Positions 50,714-57,949 of a stretch of DNA of 62,609 nt are shown here, piece after piece; position 1 is the stretch's first letter; each line of letters starts with the position of its first letter. This DNA comes from Candidatus Saccharibacteria bacterium UBA6209 (GTDB lineage Bacteria > Patescibacteriota > Saccharimonadia > Saccharimonadales > Saccharimonadaceae). The notes under the pieces are model-generated. The model was not told the DNA's origin. It worked only from the letters and a program-made list of their open reading frames with translations, and did no database searches. The position numbers and the translations under genes were made by a program. The stretch spans positions 1 to 62,609 of the forward strand of contig DISN01000008.1 of assembly GCA_002421965.1 (NCBI GenBank), in the 5' to 3' direction.

Positions 50714-51077
50714 CTATAAAATATCCGGCATTCATGTCGGATATTTTATAGTGATTTAGGTAGAGACGAGAACCCCAGTTTTTTGCTCGAACAAAAAACC
50801 GATAGGGTTCGGTGAAGCGCAGCGCAGAAAAGAAAGCACCGTAGGTATTTTCTTTTCAAGCAAGCGGAAGAGACTTTAGTCGATATCCCTCCACCCCAGC
50901 CAAAATAAGAACGGCCTATCAGGTCGTTCTTATTTTGGCTATGAGAGATTTGAATCCCCGAAGTTTTGCTTCAGCAAAACGTATCGGGGGATCGGCGTAG
51001 CGCAGCGAAAAAAATTAGCTTGCTCATTTTTCAAGCAAGCAGAGGAAGCTTTAGTTGATATCCCTCCACCCCAGCCA
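50696..51077 (+). repeat. Three copies of the tRNA-Gln 3' end with two hairpin units between them
   Basis: ATCCCTCCACCCCAGCCA occurs at 50696-50713 (in the tRNA), 50885-50902 and 51060-51077. The 170-190 bp units between them are related: each has nested hairpins (outer AACCC/GGGTT in the first, ATCCCCGA/TCGGGGAT in the second; inner GTTTTTTG/CAAAAAAC and GTTTTGCT/AGCAAAAC), then AGCGCAGCG, an A-rich stretch, TTTTCAAGCAAGC and TTTAGT(C/T)GATATCCCTCC. The second 3'-end copy is itself followed by a hairpin (50899-50917/50921-50939). No coding frame is evident. Arms differ in sequence but keep pairing, so the structure seems conserved. Confidence 0.8.
50712..50753 (+). terminator. Perfect 16-bp hairpin at the tRNA-Gln 3' end
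   Basis: CACTATAAAATATCCG (50712-50727) pairs with 50738-50753; its first bases are the CA of the tRNA CCA. It is probably a terminator or processing signal. No long T-run follows. Confidence 0.65.
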
Positions 51078-51678
51078 ATCGCCCAGACGGCTAACATTAT
51101 GAACGTACTACAATCAACGGTGGCGTCATCTGAGCGTGTATTTGAATTCCTAGAAGAGCCAGAGCAATCACTAGATCCGGCCAAACCTCAAAAAATAAAA
51201 GTCTACCACCGGCGAAGTTGTCTTTGACAATGTAGTCTTTGGTTACGACCCCAAAAAACCTGTCATCAAAGGTCTATCGGTGTCCATTAAGTCCGGTCAG
51301 CGAGTCGCCATCGTCGGTCCAACCGGAGCAGGCAAAACCACACTAGTCAACCTATTGATGCGATTTTACGAAGTTGACGAGGGCAAAATAACAATAGACG
51401 GCGTTGATACAAAACAAATGCGTCGCGCAGATGTCCGCAAGATGTTTGGCATGGTCCTACAAGACACCTGGCTATTTAACGGCACTATCCGCGACAACAT
51501 AACCTACGGTGCACCAAAGGCTACCTTCGAAGAAGTCGTCGAAACCGCCAAAGAGGCCCACGTCGATTACTTTGTTAGATCACTACCTGGTGGCTACGAT
51601 ATGGAGCTAAACGAAGATGCCGACAATAGCCCTAAACCCCGCGCACATATTTATCTCGCTAATTATGCTACAATATAA
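51078..51678 (+). pseudogene. Truncated ABC exporter fragment (ABCB/MsbA type)
   Basis: Immediately after the third tRNA 3' end the sequence encodes IAQTANIMNVLQSTVASSER then VFEFLEEPEQSLDPAKPQKI, the membrane-to-ATPase linker of an ABC exporter. After one extra A in an A-run (about 51191-51200) it continues as STTGEVVFDNVVFGYDPKKP, Walker A IVGPTGAGKTTLVNLLM, and FGMVLQDTWLFNGTIRDNIT. It breaks off at about 51630 just before the LSGGQ signature and ends in unrelated residues. Both ends and the frame are broken, so it cannot make an active transporter. Confidence 0.85.
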
Positions 51679-51680
51679 CT

Positions 51681-52166
51681 ATGAAAAAGCATAAGTCTTA
51701 TGGATTCACAGTTGTAGAATTAATAGTAGTCATTGTTGTAATTGCCGTACTGACATCTATAACCGCCATAGCCTATCGGTCGACGCAGGCAGATAGTCGC
51801 GACAAGAAGCGCATAGCAGACGCCATGATCTTAAAATCCGCAATTGACGAATATTATGCCGACAATGGAGCCTATCCTCGCCTCACTACATGCGAATACA
51901 ACAGTGGAGCGGAGTGTGTATCGGGCCAGGTGTGGACACTACTACAGGGGCAGGGTTATCTAGAGCGCATACCTATGCCAGACCTCGCTACAACACACCA
52001 CACCGTCGGAGTCAACAGGGCCCCTGGTGGAAAAGCATACTACCTATACGCGTCCAACAACTCGACTAATTACCAGGTTTATGTACCTCTCGAGTCTGGC
52101 GACTGTAAATTTGGAAAGAACATAATCGCCTCATACTGGAGCTCCGTCAAAACATGCGACTTCTAG
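51681..52166 (+). CDS. Type IV prepilin-like protein (third)
   Basis: A 161-residue protein starting MKKHKSYGFTVVELIVVIVV, a typical class III leader (cleavage after Gly8, Phe1, Glu5) and helix. The globular part has Cys residues in LTTCEYNSGAECVSG and at the C-terminus (SGDCKFG, VKTCDF), likely disulfides. It resembles pseudopilins/major pilins of Gram-positive competence or secretion systems. TACAAT at 51669-51674 is 6 nt from the ATG, so the gene is leaderless and has its own promoter. No assembly genes are adjacent. All three prepilins of the window are singletons. Confidence 0.85.
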   Translation: MKKHKSYGFTVVELIVVIVVIAVLTSITAIAYRSTQADSRDKKRIADAMILKSAIDEYYADNGAYPRLTTCEYNSGAECVSGQVWTLLQGQGYLERIPMPDLATTHHTVGVNRAPGGKAYYLYASNNSTNYQVYVPLESGDCKFGKNIIASYWSSVKTCDF

Positions 52167-52189
52167 CGTAATCTGCTATCATATCTTAG

Positions 52190-53473
52190 ATGCAACAAGT
52201 AAAACTCGATAAAATTGTTGGTGGCGGACAGGCCATCGGCACACTAGATGACGGACGTAAAGTCTTTGTCTGGAATGGACTTCCCAGAGAAACCGTAGAG
52301 TTCGATATTTCAAAAAAGAAATCCAATTATCTAGAGGGTATTGCTAGCAATATCACAAACCCAAGCCCCGACCGTATCCCACCACAAGAACCAGACAGCT
52401 ACCTATCGACTAGCCCATGGCAGATGATGACCTTTAACGCCGAACAGCGATACAAATCTCAATTAATCTCCGAGGCTTTCGAGCTCCACCACGTCGAGAT
52501 GCCCAAAAGCAATGTCTATTCTGATGAAATCCAGTTTGGCTATCGCAACAAGCTAGAATTTAGCTGGTACGGCGACACCGACGCTACATCTGGTGTCGAT
52601 ACGCTAGATCTAGCGTTTTTCCGCCGTGGCTCAAAAGGTAAAGTAATAGTAGATGGCAGCAAATTAGCCCACCCAAACATCAACACGCTGGCGCGAAGTA
52701 TCCGAGACCTGCTGCGAACCAAACCCGTAACTGCCCGTAATCTCAAAACTCTACTAATCCGCTCAGACCAGCACGGAAACTGTGTCTGGCAACTCTATAT
52801 CAAGGACAAAATTACCAACCTCATTACGCCAGCAGAAGCCGCAGAGCTACCATCACGGGGCGGGGAAGTAATATTCTCTAACCCCAAAAGCCCGGCTAGT
52901 GTTATCACCGAACGACTTGAGTCATTTGGCAACACAACACTAACCGACACTATACTCGGCACAACATTCCACTACGCCACCGAAGGATTTTTTCAGGTAA
53001 ATATACCCGTTTACGAGCAGGCACTCCAAGACATGAAGTCCTGGATACCAGCCGACCGACCAACCGTCGATATGTATAGCGGCGTTGGCACAATCGGCCT
53101 GACTATCGGCAGCCCCGACACTGTACTCGTCGAGCTTAACGAGCACGCCGTTCGCGAAATGCAGCGCAACATCGCCGACCTAGGTCGAAGCGCCACCGCC
53201 GTCCTAGCTGCCAGCGAACAAGCACTCGAGCACATCACATCCGAGAGAACTATCATCCTTGACCCACCACGGGCCGGACTACACGCCGACGTAGTCGCAA
53301 GACTATTAGACCAAGCACCTGAGCGCATAATCTACCTTAGCTGCAACCCGACCACCCAAGCACGCGACGTGGCGCTCCTGCTCGAAAAATACCAAATAAC
53401 CCACACCCAGGGCTATAATTTCTTTCCGCGCACACCGCATATCGAAAACCTAGTTATCCTCGACCGGAAATAG
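52190..53473 (+). CDS. 23S rRNA/tRNA (uracil-5)-methyltransferase, RlmD/TrmA family
   Basis: A 427-residue enzyme: an N-terminal TRAM-like barrel (KLDKIVGGGQAIGTLDDGRK), a central domain and a SAM-binding fold with TVDMYSGVGTIGLTIG, DPPRAGLH and the catalytic Cys in YLSCNPTTQARDV. It methylates C5 of a uridine in 23S rRNA or tRNA. The four iron-sulfur cysteines of RlmD are not visible in the N-terminal half, so it may be an iron-free RlmCD-like form. TATCAT at 52177-52182 lies 7 nt before the ATG. The target position cannot be assigned. Confidence 0.9.
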   Translation: MQQVKLDKIVGGGQAIGTLDDGRKVFVWNGLPRETVEFDISKKKSNYLEGIASNITNPSPDRIPPQEPDSYLSTSPWQMMTFNAEQRYKSQLISEAFELHHVEMPKSNVYSDEIQFGYRNKLEFSWYGDTDATSGVDTLDLAFFRRGSKGKVIVDGSKLAHPNINTLARSIRDLLRTKPVTARNLKTLLIRSDQHGNCVWQLYIKDKITNLITPAEAAELPSRGGEVIFSNPKSPASVITERLESFGNTTLTDTILGTTFHYATEGFFQVNIPVYEQALQDMKSWIPADRPTVDMYSGVGTIGLTIGSPDTVLVELNEHAVREMQRNIADLGRSATAVLAASEQALEHITSERTIILDPPRAGLHADVVARLLDQAPERIIYLSCNPTTQARDVALLLEKYQITHTQGYNFFPRTPHIENLVILDRK

Positions 53474-53505
53474 GCAACGCCGACAGGGGTTACGGCAGTA
53501 CTCTA

Positions 53506-53766
53506 TTGACAAAGATAGTTATATTTGATATAATATAGATATATTATCCCGCTGACGAATCCAAAAGGACGAAAGCGAACAACTTGACAAAACTATCCAT
53601 GTCTGCTATCTTATTAGCATGTTACTACGACATACAGCCATCAATAACGCAGACTACGCCAACCTAGTTGGTATGGTTTACGTGACAAAATTTGGCTCCG
53701 TCGTATTCTAAGACAAATAACAATCTTTTGAATCGATAGTGAGCCTCCGAGACGGAGGTTTTTCTA
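53506..53766 (+). promoter_or_regulatory. Consensus promoter, 200-nt leader and terminator upstream of the acetyltransferase
   Basis: TTGACA (53506-53511), 17 bp, TATAAT (53529-53534): a perfect consensus promoter. The transcript would begin at about 53541, with a local hairpin (CGCT 53550-53553/AGCG 53574-53577 around TCC-AAAA-GGA). It ends in CCTCCG-AGA-CGGAGG-TTTTT (about 53746-53765). A 30-codon frame (53619-53711, MLLRHTAINNADYANLVGMV...) lies inside but lacks a Shine-Dalgarno site. This is a small RNA or an attenuated leader for the gene at 53842. Confidence 0.6.
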
Positions 53767-53841
53767 CACCAACAGCTCGGAGATTCACTTTCGCTCCAAA
53801 AGAGCGAAATACCTACTAACAACAATAAAGGAGGCAATACC

Positions 53842-54513
53842 ATGTTGGGTCAACCAATGCGAGTCAAGGTCGGCTCGTCGCTGACTATCGAGCTTGCGCC
53901 GTTCGCCAAGGACGAGGTCCAGAGCTTTATCAAAGACGGCGGCATGCAGCTCCACAGCGTCACTCGTTACATGAGTACGCGTCAGGCATTTACAGCCGAA
54001 GACGAAGAGTACTGGTATGACCAGATCCGCAAGCGTACCGATGGCTACACCTGGGGTATCTGGCACGTCGATGGAGTCAATCGCAAGCTGATTGGCAACA
54101 CCGCACTGTTCAACCTCAAGGAAGTCCCATTCCGCCAGGCCACATCTGGCTCGGCCATCACCGACCAGACCTACTGGGGCAAGGGCATCGCCAGCGCCAT
54201 CCACAAGGCGCGCACTTGGTACTCATTTAACCAGCTCGACCTCAGTCGTATCAAGTCAGAGGTTCTGCTGCCGAACATCGGCAGCAAGAAGGCGCTGGAA
54301 AACAGCGGCTACTACGTCTACCAGCTGGAGAGGAACGCTCACTTCGCAGATGGCAAGTACATCCACCACGAAGTGCTTGAGTGTCTCAACCCACGCGAAG
54401 ACAAGTGGCTACGCTGGTGGGGCGACGACAAGCCAAGCCCAGAGGCGACTGTCGCCAGGAAATTGACCATCGCTGCCCTCAACTGGGCAGACGAAAACGT
54501 CACCCTCCTGTAG
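53842..54513 (+). CDS. GNAT family N-acetyltransferase (RimJ/RimL-like)
   Basis: A 223-residue protein with a GNAT core: WGIWHVDGVNRKLIGNTALF, SAITDQTYWGKGIASAIHKA (acetyl-CoA loop position) and NIGSKKALENSGYY. The TYWGKGIAS segment replaces the canonical QxxGxG/A. It should acetylate an amine such as a protein N-terminus or small molecule. AAAGGAGG lies before the ATG. Codon choice is rich in C/G third positions (CTG, AAG, GGC, ATC), unlike neighbouring genes, which suggests recent acquisition or high expression. It is preceded by a terminator-like hairpin and followed by another. Confidence 0.8.
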   Translation: MLGQPMRVKVGSSLTIELAPFAKDEVQSFIKDGGMQLHSVTRYMSTRQAFTAEDEEYWYDQIRKRTDGYTWGIWHVDGVNRKLIGNTALFNLKEVPFRQATSGSAITDQTYWGKGIASAIHKARTWYSFNQLDLSRIKSEVLLPNIGSKKALENSGYYVYQLERNAHFADGKYIHHEVLECLNPREDKWLRWWGDDKPSPEATVARKLTIAALNWADENVTLL

Positions 54514-54520
54514 TTATAGG

Positions 54521-54553
54521 TAACTCCGCATCCCTAGGGTGCGGAGTCTTCCT
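54521..54553. terminator. Shared terminator between the acetyltransferase and CtpE-like genes
   Basis: ACTCCGCA (54523-54530) pairs with TGCGGAGT (54540-54547), followed by CTTCCTTT. The right arm is also the last codons of the convergent P-type ATPase (stop at 54534). Confidence 0.65.
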
Positions 54554-56861
54554 TTGGTAGGGGCTTAAACTTCCGACCAGCGGCCTTAGCTAACTGCCAC
54601 TGGATCATTGCTGCTAGTACAATCACCCCAATAGCTGGCCACAGTATCCAGATGGTTGGCAGCGAAAAGTCAAAGAATTCACGAAGGAAACCCCAGCCAA
54701 AACTATTTACCGCTACCACCGCTACCGCAACTATATACAGCAGGCGAGCTCGTTTTGCGATCTTATTCATTGTCACGCCAAGCATTTTGGCTGTCAAAAA
54801 CACCACATACACCCCAAAGAACGTCGCAGTCACCACTGTCATAGTCGCCACATGTACTGGCCGCTCCGGGTACACCAGCGACATTATCCAGTAAGTAAAC
54901 AGTACGGTCAGCCCAGACAGCACCGCAATCGGCAAAATCGGCCTAAGCGTATCTCTCCAGAAAAAAGCCGGGCTAACTCTATGTTTTGGTAGCGGCGGAA
55001 ACAGCGTCCACATAATCGTCGGCAGGCTAACCAAAAACATATTCATAAACGTCACGTGCCGCGGCTCAAACGGATAAACCATGCCCAAAAGCAACGTACC
55101 AACCAGCAACACCACGCCGTAGATAATCTTATGGAAAAACAGCGTCGCAATCAGCTCAATAGCCTGCATAATTCGGTTACCGAGCTTCATGCCAAGGGGT
55201 AGGGAAGTAAATGAATTATTTAGGAGGATAATGTCCGACACTCGCCTAGAAGTAACCGCCCCAGCATACATCGCCACGCCCAAGTCGGCTTTCTTTAGCG
55301 CCAAGGCATCATTCACACCATCACCAACCATACCAGTAAACAAACCTTGCTTCTGGTAGTGCTCAATCAACTGCTCCTTTTGCTCAGGCAAAACCCTAGC
55401 AAATATCGTCTGTTCATCCGCAGCTTTAGCCCAAGCCCTAGGGTGAAGCGTCGACAGCACCGACCCAGTAATCGAACTATCGGGATTGTCTATACCGGCC
55501 TCGCGCGCAACATATTGCACCGTAAAGGGATTGTCACCACTGATAACTCGGATTCGTACACCCTGATCCTGCAGAAACTTAACGGTTTCCTTGACGCCTT
55601 TCCTTAGTGAATTGACCAATATAATCACCCCAAGCACCACACCACCACTAGATTCAATCTGCTTTAACGGCGTACTGTTATCGCTAAGCTCCGCCACTAA
55701 CAGCACACGTCGCCCAGTCCTAACTAGCTCGCTTATCTGCAACCTGTCCCCCTCATCAACCGCGATCAACTGCGACACATACTCTGGCGCACCCATGACA
55801 AAAGTACGCAGATTATCACCAATCTGCACTCGAACACCACTCATTTTTCTAGCTGACGAAAATGCCATCGTTTCTATGACCACATAGCTAGTATCAATAT
55901 CCAGACTACTAGCTATGGCCTCGCCAGTAGCATTTCCGCTACTAGCTTCTTTAGAAATTATTAACGCCGCCAATGACAAATCCGACTCAGAACTCCCGCC
56001 AAACGGCATAATCTTATCTAACTCAATCTTATCGCTAGTCAGCGTGCCTGTTTTATCTACACACAGCAAATCAAGCAGCGCCATCGCCTCTATCGCAGCC
56101 AACTTCTGTGGCAAAACCTTCACCTGCGCTAGCTTTATGCTACCAAAAGCCAATAGTAGCGAACTAGCCAGCAGTAACCCCTCCGGCACAACCGTCACCG
56201 CAGCCGAAACAATAGTTTTAAGTATCGTCACCGGATCATGGCCAGAAAAATAATAAACCAGTGCAATCACCGCCGCCAGTCCAATTGCCCCAAACGTCAT
56301 CCAGCTAACAATCCGCTGAATCGCGTGCTGCAGGGGAGTAAGCTCCGGCTTGTAGCGCTTCAGCACCGATCCAATCTTGCCGGCCTTGGTGTCCTGACCA
56401 ACCGCCGAAACCTTAGCCCTAGCGGACCCGGCAACAACCAACGTCGCAGCATATATAGTGTCGCCCTCGGTCTTGCCAACAGATACCGACTCGCCAGTAA
56501 GCATACTCTCGTCAACCTCCAGGTCGCGCACCATCACCAGGTTAGCATCCGCCGGCACCTCATCACCGGCGATTAACTCAATCTCATCACCGACCTTTAG
56601 GTCCTGATAATCTACATCGACAACCTCATCGCCCTGAACTAGCCTAGCTTTTGGCGCACTCATCAACTCTAGCTTCCTAAGCGCCCTCTTGGCACGAATC
56701 TCCTGGACGATGCCAATCAGCGCGTTAATTATAATGACAACAGATATGAACCAGGCGTCTCGGTACTCGCGAATATATAACAGCGCGCCGGCCAACAACG
56801 CAATGGCAATAACAATTGGTGAAAATATATTTCTTTTAATAATCGCTAGGTAATCTAGCAC
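54534..56861 (-). CDS. P-type ATPase, CtpE-like cation pump
   Basis: A 775-residue pump: VDESMLTGESVSVGK (actuator), VTVVPEGLLLASSLLLAFGS (ion-site helix with PEGLLL), LLCVDKTGTLTSDK (phosphorylated Asp), VISGDNPFTVQYVARE, GMVGDGVNDALALKKADLGV and about eight to ten helices. The PEGLLLASS helix and LPQKLAAIEAMALLDLLCVD resemble CtpE of actinobacteria, linked to calcium uptake. The N-terminal domain is short: the protein starts almost at the first helix. Its start overlaps by 1 nt the stop of the upstream 162-residue gene, so they are co-translated. Confidence 0.9.
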   Translation of the reverse strand: MLDYLAIIKRNIFSPIVIAIALLAGALLYIREYRDAWFISVVIIINALIGIVQEIRAKRALRKLELMSAPKARLVQGDEVVDVDYQDLKVGDEIELIAGDEVPADANLVMVRDLEVDESMLTGESVSVGKTEGDTIYAATLVVAGSARAKVSAVGQDTKAGKIGSVLKRYKPELTPLQHAIQRIVSWMTFGAIGLAAVIALVYYFSGHDPVTILKTIVSAAVTVVPEGLLLASSLLLAFGSIKLAQVKVLPQKLAAIEAMALLDLLCVDKTGTLTSDKIELDKIMPFGGSSESDLSLAALIISKEASSGNATGEAIASSLDIDTSYVVIETMAFSSARKMSGVRVQIGDNLRTFVMGAPEYVSQLIAVDEGDRLQISELVRTGRRVLLVAELSDNSTPLKQIESSGGVVLGVIILVNSLRKGVKETVKFLQDQGVRIRVISGDNPFTVQYVAREAGIDNPDSSITGSVLSTLHPRAWAKAADEQTIFARVLPEQKEQLIEHYQKQGLFTGMVGDGVNDALALKKADLGVAMYAGAVTSRRVSDIILLNNSFTSLPLGMKLGNRIMQAIELIATLFFHKIIYGVVLLVGTLLLGMVYPFEPRHVTFMNMFLVSLPTIMWTLFPPLPKHRVSPAFFWRDTLRPILPIAVLSGLTVLFTYWIMSLVYPERPVHVATMTVVTATFFGVYVVFLTAKMLGVTMNKIAKRARLLYIVAVAVVAVNSFGWGFLREFFDFSLPTIWILWPAIGVIVLAAMIQWQLAKAAGRKFKPLPKEDSAP

Positions 56862-57349
56862 TAGCTTGTCCGAATTCTTCTATAAGCAAACTTAGCACCA
56901 ACTCGCCAGCCGCCACGCGCATCTGCGTCAAACTGGTAAATCTCACCGTTTTTTACTTCCGATATCATCACCAGAGCTGGATTGTACGGCGCCAAAGTCT
57001 TATAAAATATAATATCCTCGTCAGTTATGACATGACGACCAGGGAACACCTCGCTAAACTTAGCTCGGCCAATATCGTCAAAGTAATGCGGTCGCCCCTT
57101 TGGTGGCACATACATCTCGGCCCTTAGTCCCATACGACTAATAATCTTCTTAACATCCGCCAGCAGCAGAGGAGCTTTAGCCTGAACATACACTAGCAGC
57201 TGCCGCTTGCTCGACAATATAACCGTAGCCTTGGCAGTACGGCTAACGTCAACCTGACGCAAAATAACGCTATCCACCTCTAGCGGCAAACCAAATCGGC
57301 TCTGGACCTCTCTCTCAAGCGCCACGTCATCGTATAGGGGATTATTCAT
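56861..57349 (-). CDS. Conserved hypothetical protein, 162 residues
   Basis: I do not recognise this protein. It is a soluble alpha/beta domain without membrane helices or a signal peptide. The segment VDVSRTAKATVILSSKRQLL followed by VYVQAKAPLLLADVKKIISR looks like a small ferredoxin-like fold, and MYVPPKGRPHYFDDIGRAKF is a possible conserved loop. TATAAT (57357-57362, minus strand) is 7 nt from the ATG, so it is leaderless and the first gene of a two-gene unit with the CtpE-like pump. The coupling suggests a regulatory or accessory role for the pump, but this is inference. Confidence 0.7.
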   Translation of the reverse strand: MNNPLYDDVALEREVQSRFGLPLEVDSVILRQVDVSRTAKATVILSSKRQLLVYVQAKAPLLLADVKKIISRMGLRAEMYVPPKGRPHYFDDIGRAKFSEVFPGRHVITDEDIIFYKTLAPYNPALVMISEVKNGEIYQFDADARGGWRVGAKFAYRRIRTS

Positions 57350-57372
57350 AATGTATATTATATCATCAATAG

Positions 57373-57810
57373 CTAGCTGGGGTATCGCCTAACGACTACA
57401 GGTTCTATGTCCTGCTCACCATCTACATCATTTTCGTGCGATCTGCAGAGCGTAGCTTCGTACGTTACGCCATCGCTGCTAGGCGCACGCAAAGTGAGTT
57501 TGCCAGGGCAACCATCAGTATATTTCTCAATGCTCTGCTGTACTTCCTCCATACAGTCCGCCGCATTGATCTCTTCTTCAATAAGGCCAATTCTTGTATC
57601 ATCGACCGAAGGGATACTATCATTAACCTGTGCGGCCGACAACCCAAGATAACTCAACACATCAATAATAGAACCCCTAACAGTCTCTATCGTCTCATGG
57701 GATAAAGCAGATATATCGTCTAGCTCTTCTGCATGTGAATTAAAGTGTTCAATAGGCTCACGCAGTCGTGGACAACCTTCGCATCGTGGTGGGATTTGTA
57801 ACTCTCTCAT
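57373..57810 (-). CDS. Hypothetical protein with N-terminal CEGC motif
   Basis: A 145-residue acidic soluble protein. Near the N-terminus PPRCEGCPRLRE has a CxxC and a further single Cys occurs in NAADCMEEV, in DGCPGKL and in ATLCRSHEND. Together these could bind a metal, but the spacing fits no family I know. TATAAT (57819-57824, minus strand) lies 8 nt before the ATG, indicating a leaderless mRNA. It is 23 nt upstream of the next gene on the same strand, which has its own -10 box. Confidence 0.6.
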   Translation of the reverse strand: MRELQIPPRCEGCPRLREPIEHFNSHAEELDDISALSHETIETVRGSIIDVLSYLGLSAAQVNDSIPSVDDTRIGLIEEEINAADCMEEVQQSIEKYTDGCPGKLTLRAPSSDGVTYEATLCRSHENDVDGEQDIEPVVVRRYPS

Positions 57811-57949
57811 ATATCGTCATTATAGCACAAATCAACAAATAAATCAACACTGTGGCGGACTCACTAGACTTTCAGGCTTGACTGTGCTACAATTTAGCAA
57901 AATATTATCATCTTGCCGCGGTGGAGTGTGGCAGGTAAAGGAGAAGTCC

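Noticed and set aside
53551..53575. Hammerhead ribozyme: CTGACGA, a TCC-AAAA-GGA stem and GAAA occur in the right order.
   Set aside because: No partner strands for stems I and III were found on either side, the closing pair of stem II would be A-C, and a simple CGCT/AGCG hairpin explains the bases as well.
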